This document shows positions 46,076 through 55,391 of a stretch of DNA of 64,000 bases, piece by piece. The notes beneath the pieces are model-generated. The model was not told the DNA's origin. It saw only the letters and a program-made list of their open reading frames with translations, and searched no databases. Position 1 is the stretch's first letter. Every line of letters starts with the position of its first letter. Both the position numbers and the translations under genes were made by a program. Source of the stretch: Parerythrobacter_A sp963761775 (GTDB lineage Bacteria > Pseudomonadota > Alphaproteobacteria > Sphingomonadales > Sphingomonadaceae); assembly GCA_963761775.1 (NCBI GenBank), contig CAVXIF010000012.1, positions 186,001 through 250,000 on the forward strand, written 5' to 3'.

Positions 46076-47503
46076 ATGGCCAGCAAACCGCGCACATTGT
46101 ACGACAAGATCTGGGACGCGCATGTCGTCGAAACGCGGCCGGACGGCACCAGCATCCTGTTTATCGACCGGCACCTGGTCCACGAAGTGACCAGCCCGCA
46201 GGCGTTCGAGGCGCTCGCGCTGGCCGGACGGTCCGTGCGGCGGCCCGACCTGACGCTGGCCGTGCCCGACCATAACGTGCCGACCACCCCGCGCCGCACG
46301 GCGGACGGGACGCCGATAGCGGTCGAGGACGCGCAAAGCGCCGCGCAGCTCGCCGCGCTGGAGAAAAACGCGCCCGCCCATGGCATCCGTTATATCGAGG
46401 CGACGGCGGCGGAGCAGGGCATCGTCCATGTCGTCGGCCCCGAACAGGGCTTCTCGCTGCCCGGCACAACCATCGTCTGCGGCGATTCGCATACCGCCGC
46501 GCATGGTGGCGTGGGCGCGCTGGCGTTCGGCATAGGCACCAGCGAAGTCGAGCATGTGCTGGCAACGCAGACGCTGCAACTGCGCCGCTCCAGAACGATG
46601 CAGGTGGTGGTCGACGGCGAACTTGGGCCAGGCATCACCGCAAAGGATCTGATCCTGCATATCATCGGGGCGATCGGAACGGCGGGCGGCAACGGCCATG
46701 TCATCGAATATCGCGGCGCGGTGTTCGCAGGCATGAGCGTCGAGGCGCGGCTGACCGTGTGCAATATGAGCATCGAGGCCGGTGCGCGCGCAGGGCTGAT
46801 CGCGCCCGACGATACCGTGTTCGACTATCTGCAAGGCCGCCCCTATGCGCCGCGCGGGGCGGACTGGGACGCCGCCGTGGGCTGGTGGCGCACGCTGTAT
46901 TCGGACGAGGATGCAGCCTTCGACAAGACTGTCCGGTTCGATGCCGCCGATGTCGAACCGACCGTTACCTGGGGCACCAGCCCCGAGGACACCGCGCCCA
47001 TCGGCGGCACCATCCCCGCACCCGCCAGCTTCGTCAGCCCCGCCAAACAGGACGCCGCCCGCGCCAGCCTGGAGTACATGGCCTTGCATGCGGGGCAGAA
47101 ACTGACCGATGTGACCATCCAGAGCGTCTTCATCGGCAGCTGCACAAACAGCCGCATCGAGGATTTGCGCGCCGCCGCCGACGTGCTGCGCGGGCGCCGC
47201 ATTTCCGATTGTATCGAATGGGGCATCGTGGTGCCGGGGTCGGGTCTGGTGAAGCGGCAGGCGGAGGCCGAAGGGCTGGATGCGGTGTTCCGCGATGCGG
47301 GGCTGGAATGGCGCGAACCGGGCTGCTCGGCCTGCCTCGGCATGAACCCCGACAAGGTCGCCCCCGGCAAACGCTGCGCCTCCACCTCCAACCGCAATTT
47401 CGTGGGGCGACAGGGTCCGGGCGCGCGCACTCACCTGATGAGTCCAGCCATGGCTGCGGCAGCGGCGGTGACAGGCCGGCTGACCGATGTGCGTAAGTTG
47501 TGA
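46076..47503 (+). CDS. leuC: 3-isopropylmalate dehydratase large subunit
   Basis: 475 aa aconitase-superfamily enzyme of leucine biosynthesis. MASKPRTLYDKIWDAHVV begins the family core. The 4Fe-4S ligand cysteines lie in VCGDSHTAAHGGVGALAFG, FIGSCTNSRIEDLRAA and EPGCSACLGMNPDKVAPG. It isomerises 2-isopropylmalate to 3-isopropylmalate with LeuD, whose gene follows after one small gene. Confidence 0.97.
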   Translation: MASKPRTLYDKIWDAHVVETRPDGTSILFIDRHLVHEVTSPQAFEALALAGRSVRRPDLTLAVPDHNVPTTPRRTADGTPIAVEDAQSAAQLAALEKNAPAHGIRYIEATAAEQGIVHVVGPEQGFSLPGTTIVCGDSHTAAHGGVGALAFGIGTSEVEHVLATQTLQLRRSRTMQVVVDGELGPGITAKDLILHIIGAIGTAGGNGHVIEYRGAVFAGMSVEARLTVCNMSIEAGARAGLIAPDDTVFDYLQGRPYAPRGADWDAAVGWWRTLYSDEDAAFDKTVRFDAADVEPTVTWGTSPEDTAPIGGTIPAPASFVSPAKQDAARASLEYMALHAGQKLTDVTIQSVFIGSCTNSRIEDLRAAADVLRGRRISDCIEWGIVVPGSGLVKRQAEAEGLDAVFRDAGLEWREPGCSACLGMNPDKVAPGKRCASTSNRNFVGRQGPGARTHLMSPAMAAAAAVTGRLTDVRKL

Positions 47504-47591
47504 CGCGCGTGGTTTTCTTCTGTCGAAACTTTGGCACTTCTGCGCGCAAGCCGCATTGCAACCCCGCTCCGACCGACGCATTGGACATGGC

Positions 47592-47750
47592 ATGACAAAA
47601 ACCCTCACCGGAAAAGCGGCGATGGCCGCAGGCGCGATCGGGTCCGCCGCTATCGCAGCGGCATTGCTGTATGTGACGAAGCGCAAGGCGGATACCGGGC
47701 CGAAGCAGCCCGGTCCGATCCCGTCCGGCGAACCGCCCGAGACCGATTGA
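47592..47750 (+). CDS. Small single-pass membrane peptide between leuC and leuD
   Basis: 52 aa: MTKTLTGKAAMAAGAIGSAA leads into one hydrophobic helix (about residues 10-28), then a basic KRKAD and a proline-rich tail ending EPPETD. Its TGA shares one base with the leuD ATG (TGATG), so translation is coupled to leuD. No family is recognised. Confidence 0.6.
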   Translation: MTKTLTGKAAMAAGAIGSAAIAAALLYVTKRKADTGPKQPGPIPSGEPPETD

Positions 47751-48385
47751 TGGACCCCGTCGCGCAGATAGAGGGCCGCGCCATTCCCTACGGTGCGGCG
47801 AATGTGGACACCGATGTCATCATCCCCGCGCGCTGGCTGAAGACGATTACCCGCAAGGGGCTGGCGGAGGGCGCGTTCGAAACGGTGCGCGCGAAGCCGG
47901 ACAATGTGTTCGACGATCCCGCCAATGCAGGCGCGCCGATCCTGATCGCGGGCGACAATTTCGGCTGCGGGTCCAGCCGTGAACATGCCGCATGGGCACT
48001 ACTCGATTTGGGTATTCGCGCCGTGATCGCGCCCGGCTTTTCGGATATTTTTGCGGGCAATGCGTTCAAGAACGGCATCCTCGCCGTCGCACTGCCGCAG
48101 GACTGTATCGACCGGCTGATGGAGGTCGCGCAGACCCATCCCGTCTCCATCGATCTGGAATCCCAGACGGTGACGACTCCGTATCAGGACCGGTTTACTT
48201 TCGAGATCGATCCCTATCGCAAGCATTGCCTGCTGAACGGACTGGACGAGGTTGCGCTGACGCTGGATCGCGGCGATGCGATAGATGCCTATGAAGCGCG
48301 ACAGGCGCGCGATATGCCGTGGCTTGCGCCTGCCCCAATTGAGACTACCCCAATTGAGACTGCACTAATGGAGACTGGCCGATGA
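47750..48385 (+). CDS. leuD: 3-isopropylmalate dehydratase small subunit
   Basis: 211 aa. The swivel domain shows NVDTDVIIPARWLKTITRKGL, ILIAGDNFGCGSSREHAAWA and NAFKNGILAVALP. It partners LeuC. The C-terminus carries a 15-bp tandem repeat (PIETT PIETA LMETG), beyond the normal family end. Its stop overlaps the next gene (ATGA). Confidence 0.96.
   Translation: MDPVAQIEGRAIPYGAANVDTDVIIPARWLKTITRKGLAEGAFETVRAKPDNVFDDPANAGAPILIAGDNFGCGSSREHAAWALLDLGIRAVIAPGFSDIFAGNAFKNGILAVALPQDCIDRLMEVAQTHPVSIDLESQTVTTPYQDRFTFEIDPYRKHCLLNGLDEVALTLDRGDAIDAYEARQARDMPWLAPAPIETTPIETALMETGR
48335..48379 (+). repeat. Three imperfect 15-bp tandem repeats at the leuD 3' end
   Basis: CCAATTGAGACTACC, CCAATTGAGACTGCA and CTAATGGAGACTGGC follow each other in frame and code PIETT PIETA LMETG. 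The first two differ in three bases. They end just before the leuD stop. Confidence 0.85.
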
Positions 48386-49380
48386 AGACCCTACGCAGCC
48401 ACGCCGTCGGCGGCCCGGAAACGCTGGTGCTGGACGATATCGAGGCACCCGTTGCGGGCACCGGCGAGGTGGTGATCGACGTGCGCGCCTGCGCCATCAA
48501 CTTCCCCGATACGCTCATCATCCGCGACCTTTACCAGTTCAAGCCGGAGCGTCCCTTTGCACCGGGTGGCGAAGTGGCCGGTGTCATTTCCGCCGTCGGC
48601 GAAGGCGTGGACGGGCTTGCCGTCGGCGACCGCGTTATGTCCGGTGTCGGGCATGGCGGGCTGTCGGAACAGATTGCGGTGTCCGCGCAAAAGGTGTTTC
48701 CCATTCCGGCGGGAGTCGCCTTCGACAAGGCGGCGTCGCTATTGCTGACCTATGGCACCACTATCCACGGGCTGAAGGATCGCGGGCATATCAAAACCGG
48801 CGACACGGTGCTGATATTGGGAGCGGCAGGCGGTGTCGGCCTGTCCGCCGTCGAGCTGTCCAAGGCGTTCGGCGCGCGCGTCGTCGCAGCTGTTTCCAGC
48901 GAGGAGAAGGGCGAAGTCGCGCGCAAGGCCGGGGCCGACGAAGTGGTGATCTATCCCAGGGGCGAGATGGACAAGGATGCCGCCAGGGCTCTGACCGCCG
49001 CTTTCAAGGATGCCTGCGGACCGGGCGGCGCGAACATCGTATACGACATCGTCGGCGGCCAGTATTCCGAACCCGCCCTGCGCGCGATTGCATGGGAGGG
49101 CCGTTTTCTCGTGGTCGGCTTCCCAGCCGGTATCGCGAAAATGCCGCTCAACCTTACGCTGCTGAAAAGCTGCGATATCGCGGGCGTTTTCTGGGGCGCC
49201 TTCACCGCGCGCGAGCCGCAGAAGTTTCAGGATCAGGTCGCCGAATTGTTCGCCTTGATGGAAGCAGGCAAGATTAACCCCCTGATTTCAGAGACTTTTT
49301 CTCTTGAGCGCGGCGGCGATGCGATAGCGAAGCTGGAAAGCCGCAAGGCTGTCGGCAAGCTGGTCGTGACGATGGATTAG
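48382..49380 (+). CDS. NADPH:quinone oxidoreductase family protein
   Basis: 332 aa medium-chain dehydrogenase without zinc ligands. A GroES-like N-terminus (ACAINFPDTLIIRDLYQ, FAPGGEVAGVISAVGEGVDG) is followed by the NADPH loop VLILGAAGGVGLSAVEL. The C-terminal LERGGDAIAKLESRKAVGKLV is typical. It likely reduces quinones or enones; the exact substrate is unknown. It is coupled to leuD by ATGA. Confidence 0.9.
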   Translation: MKTLRSHAVGGPETLVLDDIEAPVAGTGEVVIDVRACAINFPDTLIIRDLYQFKPERPFAPGGEVAGVISAVGEGVDGLAVGDRVMSGVGHGGLSEQIAVSAQKVFPIPAGVAFDKAASLLLTYGTTIHGLKDRGHIKTGDTVLILGAAGGVGLSAVELSKAFGARVVAAVSSEEKGEVARKAGADEVVIYPRGEMDKDAARALTAAFKDACGPGGANIVYDIVGGQYSEPALRAIAWEGRFLVVGFPAGIAKMPLNLTLLKSCDIAGVFWGAFTAREPQKFQDQVAELFALMEAGKINPLISETFSLERGGDAIAKLESRKAVGKLVVTMD

Positions 49381-49464
49381 CTCGGGGGATCAAGGTCGGG
49401 CTTGCCGAAACCCGGCGTTGGCCTAAACTTCCCTAAACTTCCAACCCTATTCAGGACAAACCCG

Positions 49465-49788
49465 ATGACCGATTTCAAGGACCGCGAGCGCGGGGAAGAG
49501 GCCAAGATGGCGTTCGACGAGGAGAACGCCTTCCGCGTCGCCGCCCGCCGCAACCGCCTGCTGGGCCACTGGGCCGCCGAGAAGATGGCCCTGACGCCCG
49601 AAGAGACCGACGCCTATGCCAAGGCCGTGGTGCAGGCCGACTTCGAGGAAGCGGGCGATGAAGACGTGATCCGCAAGGTGCTGGGCGACCTCACCGCAGC
49701 CGGTATCGATATCGATCAGGCCGGTGTCCGCACCGCGCTGGAGGCAAAGGCCGTCGAGGCCCGCCGCCAGCTAATGAGCGAAAGCTGA
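49465..49788 (+). CDS. DUF1476 protein, F1-ATPase zeta-type inhibitor
   Basis: 107 aa. MTDFKDRERGEEAKMAFDEE and FRVAARRNRLLGHWAAEKMAL are the signature of the alphaproteobacterial zeta subunit (DUF1476), a natural inhibitor of the F1-ATPase in Paracoccus. The C-terminal helices (DVIRKVLGDLTAAGIDID) complete the family length. The ATG at 49465 is preferred; the upstream frame contains a 10-bp repeat and no family match. Confidence 0.9.
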   Translation: MTDFKDRERGEEAKMAFDEENAFRVAARRNRLLGHWAAEKMALTPEETDAYAKAVVQADFEEAGDEDVIRKVLGDLTAAGIDIDQAGVRTALEAKAVEARRQLMSES

Positions 49789-49792
49789 GCCG

Positions 49793-50035
49793 ATGCCGAT
49801 GAGCGCGACCGAGATCGAGACGATGATCACCACCGCCTTGCCTGGCGCGACCGTGGAAATGCGCGATCTTGCGGGCGATAACGACCATTGGGCGGCGCTG
49901 GTGACCGCTCCGCAGTTCGCCGGAAAGTCGCGCGTCGCCCAGCACAAGTTGGTCTATGCCGCGCTGGACGGAAATATGGGTGGTGTGCTGCATGCCTTGC
50001 AACTCACCACGCAAGCCCCCACGTCCAGTTCGTAA
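49793..50035 (+). CDS. BolA/IbaG family protein
   Basis: 80 aa KH-like BolA fold: MSATEIETMITTALPGATVE, LVTAPQFAGKSRVAQHKLVY with the conserved histidine, and ALDGNMGGVLHAL. These proteins form [2Fe-2S]-bridged heterodimers with monothiol glutaredoxins, and the Grx4 gene follows 26 bp later. Two ATGs (49793 and 49799) are usable. Confidence 0.9.
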   Translation: MPMSATEIETMITTALPGATVEMRDLAGDNDHWAALVTAPQFAGKSRVAQHKLVYAALDGNMGGVLHALQLTTQAPTSSS

Positions 50036-50061
50036 CAAGAACCAAGAGGCCCGCACCGCGC

Positions 50062-50391
50062 ATGTCCGATACCAATACCCGCATCTCCGGCGTCGTCGGC
50101 GATAACGATGTCGTCTTGTTTATGAAGGGCACGCCGCTGTTCCCGCAATGCGGGTTTTCCAGCAAGGCCGTGGCCATCCTCGACCATTGCGGCGTGAAAT
50201 ATGAAAGCGTCGATGTGTTGCAGGACATGGAAATCCGGCAGGGCATCAAGAGCTTTTCCGACTGGCCGACCATCCCGCAGCTTTACGTGAAGGGCGAATT
50301 CGTTGGTGGCAGCGACATCATGATGGAAATGTTCGAGGCGGGTGAGTTGCAGACGCTGATGACCGAGAAGGCTGTCGCGAAGGCCGACTGA
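50062..50391 (+). CDS. grxD: Monothiol glutaredoxin Grx4
   Basis: 109 aa. VVLFMKGTPLFPQCGFSSKA has the CGFS active site (Cys30), followed by WPTIPQLYVKGEFVGGSDIM for glutathione binding. It carries or transfers [2Fe-2S] clusters with the adjacent BolA protein. It has normal length and is followed by a strong terminator. Confidence 0.96.
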   Translation: MSDTNTRISGVVGDNDVVLFMKGTPLFPQCGFSSKAVAILDHCGVKYESVDVLQDMEIRQGIKSFSDWPTIPQLYVKGEFVGGSDIMMEMFEAGELQTLMTEKAVAKAD

Positions 50392-50414
50392 GGCGTCGAT
50401 TGCCGCAACGAAGA

Positions 50415-50454
50415 AAGGCCCGGTTCGCAAAGTGCGAACCGGGCCTTCTTGTTT
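50415..50454 (+). terminator. Rho-independent terminator after grxD
   Basis: AAGGCCCGGTTCGCA (50415-50429) pairs fully with TGCGAACCGGGCCTT (50433-50447) around loop AAG, followed by CTTGTTT. The 15-bp stem lies 23 bp after the grxD stop. It ends the leuC-to-grxD cluster. Confidence 0.92.
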
Positions 50455-50675
50455 CGGGTCGGTGCGGCCGGGGAGACCAAGGGCTGCACCTGTTATCGAG
50501 GACCAGTCGATTGCCTCAACCTATGCAGTTGCCGTGCCAGTTTGCATGAAGTCGCTGGAACTGCCGGTCTTGATGGTTACGAAAACCTTGCGATCGTCCA
50601 TGTATGTAAAGTCCGCCGACACCCGGCCCGGTGGCTGCGCTTGTCTAAACCGGTCTGCTCCGCCACCACACCTGT

Positions 50676-51455
50676 ATGACCTCCCCCGACAAAACGCCCA
50701 CCGGCATCCCAGCCGCGACCGTCGTGATCTTTCGGCGGGGTGCCGATGGTGGCGCACCGGAACTGCTGATGGTGGTGCGATCGAAGGCGTTGCGCTTCGC
50801 AAGTGGGGCTGCCGTGTTTCCCGGCGGGCGAGTCGACGAAGCCGACCGGACGCTGGCTGCGCAACTGGGCAATGCGCTGCCCTTTGACGAGGTAGCGCAC
50901 CGCGTCGCCGCCATGCGCGAAACGCTGGAGGAAACTGGCCTCGTCATTGCGGTGCGTGAACCTGTGACCGCCAAAAGTGCGGCACAGGCCCGACACATCC
51001 TGCTCGATACCGGCGCCCTCGCCCCGGTGCTGGAAGCGATGGGCTGGACACTGGATTTGGCGCGCCTGCTCCCCTTCGCCCGCTGGTTCCCCAAAGGCGA
51101 GAAGCTGACCCGTATATTCGACACGCGCTTCTACCTCGCCGATCTCGGCACCGGAGCGGTCGATATCGCGGTGGACGAGACCGAGAACACCCGCGCCTTC
51201 TGGACCACGGCACAGGGCGCGCTGGACATGGCGGAGCGAGGCGAAATCTCCGTCATCTTCCCGACCCGCCGCAATCTCGAACGGCTTGCCCGCTTCGGTG
51301 ACTTCGCTGCGGCGCGGTCGGACAGCGAACGCTATCCGGCGCGCACCATCGTGCCGTTCCTGTCCGATGAACACGACGGACGATGGCTGCGCATTCCCGA
51401 CGACGCCGGATACCCCGTCACCGGCGAACGGCTGGACGGCGCCAAACGGCAGTAG
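50676..51455 (+). CDS. NUDIX hydrolase
   Basis: 259 aa. The fold begins PAATVVIFRRGADGG and reaches FPGGRVDEADR. The Nudix box is split by an insertion before HRVAAMRETLEETGLVI (RExxEExG present). This matches the larger alphaproteobacterial/mitochondrial NUDT19-like proteins that act on CoA-type substrates, but the substrate is inferred only. The preceding 220 bp (after the terminator) show no convincing gene. Confidence 0.87.
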   Translation: MTSPDKTPTGIPAATVVIFRRGADGGAPELLMVVRSKALRFASGAAVFPGGRVDEADRTLAAQLGNALPFDEVAHRVAAMRETLEETGLVIAVREPVTAKSAAQARHILLDTGALAPVLEAMGWTLDLARLLPFARWFPKGEKLTRIFDTRFYLADLGTGAVDIAVDETENTRAFWTTAQGALDMAERGEISVIFPTRRNLERLARFGDFAAARSDSERYPARTIVPFLSDEHDGRWLRIPDDAGYPVTGERLDGAKRQ

Positions 51456-51465
51456 CCAGCGGAAC

Positions 51466-51542
51466 TGGCGCGCCCGGCAGGACTCGAACCTGCTGCCTCA
51501 AGATTAGAAGTCTCGCGCTCTATCCAGATGAGCTACGGGCGC
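51466..51542 (-). tRNA. tRNA-Arg (anticodon TCT)
   Basis: A 77-nt cloverleaf on the minus strand. The acceptor stem GCGCCCG pairs with CGGGCGC, with discriminator G and an encoded CCA (51466-51468). The D-arm is AGCTCATCTGGATAGAGC, the T-arm has GGTTCGAGTCC, and the anticodon loop CTTCTAA reads TCT. Confidence 0.95.
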
Positions 51543-51602
51543 GCACCCGTGGCGTTCTACTAGCGGGCTGTGTCGGCCATGCAAGGTGCGCCAGCTGGTG
51601 TG

Positions 51603-53171
51603 CTAGACAACGCTGCTATCGACGAGCGTATCGACCACGCGAACTTCCGGCTTCAGTCCGAGCCGGTCCGCCAGCAGGTTCAAATCCTTTTCGTTAGGCC
51701 AGCCATAGAGCGCCGCGCTGTCCTTCTCGATAGACAGCACCAGCGCTGCCTCTTCGCGCACCAGGCTGCTGACCGCGAAGACGCCGCGCGCGCGGGCACC
51801 CAGGCGGCGGCCCAGACGGATGGCGAGACCCCAGCAGATCGCTGTTTCCAGCGCATCGCCATCGGCCAGTGCATGCAATTCATCGGGCAACGAACAGCGA
51901 TTGCCGTTCGCGGAAATTGTCGCGGCCAGCATCGCACGTTCTTCGGGCGATACCGACAGCCAGCGTTTGTGCAGCGCCCATTCGATGCCGAAAGATATGC
52001 GCATGTTGGGTTCGACCTGCATCGCGGAGAGCGCCAGCATGATCGCCGCCAGCCGCAACCGTTCCGAACCATGCTCCCCCGGCGGCGTGGCGCGCGCGGT
52101 CCATGCCGCCATTCGCGTAGCCAGCAGCGGTGGGCAGCCCCGCGTCTCGGCGAAAGTGCCGACACCCGCCAATAGCGGGTCGCTGCGCTGAACGCTTGGC
52201 GGAAGTTGCGAAAAATGCAGCCCTTCGCGCAAGCCCCATGATGAAAAGACGATGCGGGCAGGCTTCAGCCGGTCGACCAAAGCGCCGAGCAGTTGCGCGG
52301 CCAGCGGCAGCTTTTGCGCACGCATGGTCGAAATCCGGGGAATGGCGCGCAAGGTTTCATCGTCGCAACCTGCGATTTCGTCGGTCAGCGCAGTCGCCTC
52401 GCTACCCGGAATGCAGAAACCATGCGGATCCGTCAGCGGATAATTGTTCGCATGCATGGCATAGACCGCCATTGCGCGTAGCGTACCGCCGACGAGGTAG
52501 AGCGTCTGGCCTTCCGCCATACCTCTGGCACCTTTGGCAATGATTTTCGCCAATCGTTTGCGGCCGGTTTTTTTCCCGCCGCCGCTGTCTTCCTCCAGCA
52601 GCGCGCCAAGGCGCAGCGTGCCAAGCGGCAGGCTGACACCTGTGCCGCATTTGCCAGACCCGATCTCGACCAGTTCCAGACTGCCGCCGCCAAGATCCGC
52701 CACGATCCCTTCGGCACCCGGAAATGCACCGAGCACGCCAGATGCGCTGGTCCGCGCTTCATCCTCACCCGACAGCAGGCGCGGCGCGAAGCCCAGCGCG
52801 GTCACGGCATCGAGAAATGCGGGGCCGTTCGCCGCCTCGCGCACTGCGGCGGTGGCGACGACATCGACTTGCGGCACGTCCAGCCCGGCCAGCAGCAGCG
52901 CGTATCGCTCCAGCCCGCGCATCGCCAGCGCCACCGCCTCATCCGCCAACAGACCGGTGGTGCCGACATCGCGACCAAGCCGCGCCGTAACCTTTTCATT
53001 GAACAGAACCACCGGCGCGCGGGCCGAACCGCCATACAGCACCAGCCGCACCGTGTTGGACCCGATATCGATAATCGCGCGCGTGATGCGGTCGCCGGAA
53101 AAGTCGCCGATCAGCGTGCTGTTGTGGCTGGAGCGCACCATAGTCCCGGCCGATGCGCTCGCCGCCGTCAT
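51603..53171 (-). CDS. ppx: Exopolyphosphatase Ppx/GppA
   Basis: 522 aa. The ASKHA phosphatase core has AIIDIGSNTVRLVLYGG, VATAAVREAANG, ADLGGGSLELVEI and YLVGGTLRAMA. The C-terminal HD-like helical domain (VFSSWGLREGLHF, MRISFGIEWALHKRWLS) completes it. It hydrolyses polyphosphate or pppGpp. The start overlaps the ppk stop (ATGA), so synthesis and breakdown of polyphosphate are encoded together. Confidence 0.94.
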   Translation of the reverse strand: MTAASASAGTMVRSSHNSTLIGDFSGDRITRAIIDIGSNTVRLVLYGGSARAPVVLFNEKVTARLGRDVGTTGLLADEAVALAMRGLERYALLLAGLDVPQVDVVATAAVREAANGPAFLDAVTALGFAPRLLSGEDEARTSASGVLGAFPGAEGIVADLGGGSLELVEIGSGKCGTGVSLPLGTLRLGALLEEDSGGGKKTGRKRLAKIIAKGARGMAEGQTLYLVGGTLRAMAVYAMHANNYPLTDPHGFCIPGSEATALTDEIAGCDDETLRAIPRISTMRAQKLPLAAQLLGALVDRLKPARIVFSSWGLREGLHFSQLPPSVQRSDPLLAGVGTFAETRGCPPLLATRMAAWTARATPPGEHGSERLRLAAIMLALSAMQVEPNMRISFGIEWALHKRWLSVSPEERAMLAATISANGNRCSLPDELHALADGDALETAICWGLAIRLGRRLGARARGVFAVSSLVREEAALVLSIEKDSAALYGWPNEKDLNLLADRLGLKPEVRVVDTLVDSSVV

Positions 53172-55339
53172 GCGTCGCGCTTCCGTCGCAGCGCCAGCCG
53201 GGGCACCCCGCCTGCCTCCAGCGCACCACCGCGTCCGGACAGCGAAGGGTTGGTCATGAAATAGCGGTGGCAGTTGAACGGCTTCTCGCCCGGTTCCATC
53301 CGCGCATAGCTGCCGTCCGGCTGCTGTTCCCAGCTCTGTTCGGTATCGAGCAGATTGGCGAGCAGCACTTGCTGCAACACCTGGTTGTGCACGGTGCGGT
53401 TGCGCAGCGGCACCATCACTTCCACCCGCCGGTTGAGATTGCGCGACATGGCATCGGCGGACGTGATGTAGACTTTCGCCTTGCTGCCCGGCATTTCGGC
53501 CCCGTTCGCAAACGCCCAGATGCGGCTGTGTTCCAGAAACCGGCCGATGATGGATTTGACGCGGATGTTTTCGGACAGCCCTTCGACACCCGAACGCAGG
53601 CAGCAGATGCCGCGAATGACCAGCTGTATCTCCACGCCTGCCTGGCTGGCGGCATAAAGCTGGTCGATCACTCCGCGATCGGTCAGCGAATTGAGCTTGG
53701 CCCAAATCGCTGCCGGTTTGCCCGCCTTCGCATTGTCGATCTCGGTTGCGATGCGTATGTAGATTTTCTCGCGCAGGCCGATGGGCGATATGGCCAGCTG
53801 GCCGGTCTTGCGCGGCTCGACATAGCCGGTGACGAAGTTGAACATGCGCGATGCATCGCGGCCCAGCTTGGGGTCGGCGGTGAAATAGCTCAGGTCGGTG
53901 TAAATCTTGGTGGTCACGGGGTGATAATTGCCCGTGCCGAAATGGCAGTAGGTGCTGAACCGGTCGCCTTCGCGGCGGACCACCATCGAGACCTTGGCAT
54001 GGGTCTTCCAGTCCACGAAGCCATAGATGACCTGCACGCCGGCCCGCTCAAGCTTGGCTGCCCAGATCAGGTTCTGCTCTTCGTCGAACCGCGCCTTCAG
54101 CTCGACCACGGCGGTAACGGACTTGCCCGCCTCCGCCGCCGCGATCAGCGCCGTGATGACATTGGACTGGTTGCCCGCGCGATACAGCGTCTGCTTGATG
54201 GCGACGACATCGGGATCGTCCGCCGCCTGACGCAGGAAATCGACCACCACCTCGAAGCTCTCGTAAGGGTGGTGGATCACGATGTCCTTCTCGCGGATTG
54301 CGGCAAAGCAATCGCCATCGTGTTCGCGCACCCGTTCGGGATAGCGCGGCGAGTATCCGGGGAATTTCAGGTCGGGCCGGTCCTCGGCGACGATATCGGC
54401 AAGGCCCGCAACCCCGATCAGCCCGTCGGTTTCGACGATGGTGGTTTCTTCGGACGCCATGTGGTCGAGCAGGGTTTCACGCGCCACCGGATCGAAATCG
54501 CTTTCCAGTTCCAGCTGGATAACCTGCCCGCGCCGCCGCCGCTGGATGGCGCTGCGGAAAGTGCGAACGAGGTCTTCGGCCTCTTCCTCGATCTCGATAT
54601 CGCTGTCGCGCAGCACGCGGAACGCGCCATCGCCCAGCACCTCGAACCCTGGAAACATATGCTCCGCAAACCGACAGATCAGCCGTTCGATGCTGATATA
54701 GGCCGCAGCCGCGCCCGGAACGCGGACCCAGCGCGGCAGGGCGGACGGCACCAGCACCATCTCCACCACCTGCGCCCCGTCGCTTAGCCGCTCCAGCGTG
54801 AACAGCAGTGCCGTGCCCTCGTTGGAAACGAAGGGGAACGGATGCGCCGGGTCGAGCGCCTGCGGAGTCAGGACCGGCACGATCTCGTCGAGGAAATAGG
54901 TCTTCAGCGCGGCATGGGCGTCCGGCGCGATGCGGGTGTGGTCGGCAATAGTGATGCCTTCCTCGCCCAGCAACGGACGCAGCGCCTCCCATGCCGTGCG
55001 CTGGCCTTCGTTCAGGTCGCGCACCGCTTGCCGGATCGCAGTAAGCTGTTGCGAAGGGCTGAGGCCGTCGATCGACTGCCGCTCGATGCCGCGCTGTACC
55101 TGGCCGACCAGCCCGGCGACGCGGATCATCATGAATTCATCGAGGTTGCTGCCGGAAATCGACAGGAAACGCAGCCGTTCAAGCAGTGGATATTCCGGAT
55201 TGCCCGCCTCGGCCAGCACGCGGGCGTTAAAGGCCAGCCAACTCAGTTCGCGATTGATATAATGGTCCGGCGATCCCTCGTCCGGTACGTCATCTTCTTC
55301 GAACGGGGCGATATGCGGATTGGGTGCTGGGCTGGTCAT
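53168..55339 (-). CDS. ppk1: Polyphosphate kinase 1
   Basis: 723 aa. The N domain is YINRELSWLAFNARVLAEA and FLSISGSNLDEFMMIR; the catalytic phospholipase-D-like domains are FPGYSPRYPERVREHDG, AIKQTLYRAGNQSNVI and VYGFVDWKTHAK-like IYGFVDWKTHAKVSMV. The phospho-histidine region is HFGTGNYHPVTTKIYTD and a second site is FLEHSRIWAFAN. It makes polyphosphate from ATP. The ATG at 55339 fits; a longer frame reaches into the gap before virB11. Confidence 0.96.
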   Translation of the reverse strand: MTSPAPNPHIAPFEEDDVPDEGSPDHYINRELSWLAFNARVLAEAGNPEYPLLERLRFLSISGSNLDEFMMIRVAGLVGQVQRGIERQSIDGLSPSQQLTAIRQAVRDLNEGQRTAWEALRPLLGEEGITIADHTRIAPDAHAALKTYFLDEIVPVLTPQALDPAHPFPFVSNEGTALLFTLERLSDGAQVVEMVLVPSALPRWVRVPGAAAAYISIERLICRFAEHMFPGFEVLGDGAFRVLRDSDIEIEEEAEDLVRTFRSAIQRRRRGQVIQLELESDFDPVARETLLDHMASEETTIVETDGLIGVAGLADIVAEDRPDLKFPGYSPRYPERVREHDGDCFAAIREKDIVIHHPYESFEVVVDFLRQAADDPDVVAIKQTLYRAGNQSNVITALIAAAEAGKSVTAVVELKARFDEEQNLIWAAKLERAGVQVIYGFVDWKTHAKVSMVVRREGDRFSTYCHFGTGNYHPVTTKIYTDLSYFTADPKLGRDASRMFNFVTGYVEPRKTGQLAISPIGLREKIYIRIATEIDNAKAGKPAAIWAKLNSLTDRGVIDQLYAASQAGVEIQLVIRGICCLRSGVEGLSENIRVKSIIGRFLEHSRIWAFANGAEMPGSKAKVYITSADAMSRNLNRRVEVMVPLRNRTVHNQVLQQVLLANLLDTEQSWEQQPDGSYARMEPGEKPFNCHRYFMTNPSLSGRGGALEAGGVPRLALRRKRDA

Positions 55340-55391
55340 CGGTTGGGCCACGATTAGCCGCGCATCGCGGAAAGCGAAAGGCGGGACTGGT

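Noticed and set aside
45860..47986. 708-aa open frame on the minus strand
   Set aside because: Antisense to leuC and part of leuD, with no family features.
50521..50802. 93-aa minus-strand frame before the NUDIX gene
   Set aside because: It runs into the NUDIX coding region in antisense; the non-overlapping C-terminal part has no ribosome site or recognised family.
53153..54787. 544-aa open frame on the plus strand
   Set aside because: Antisense shadow of ppk1.
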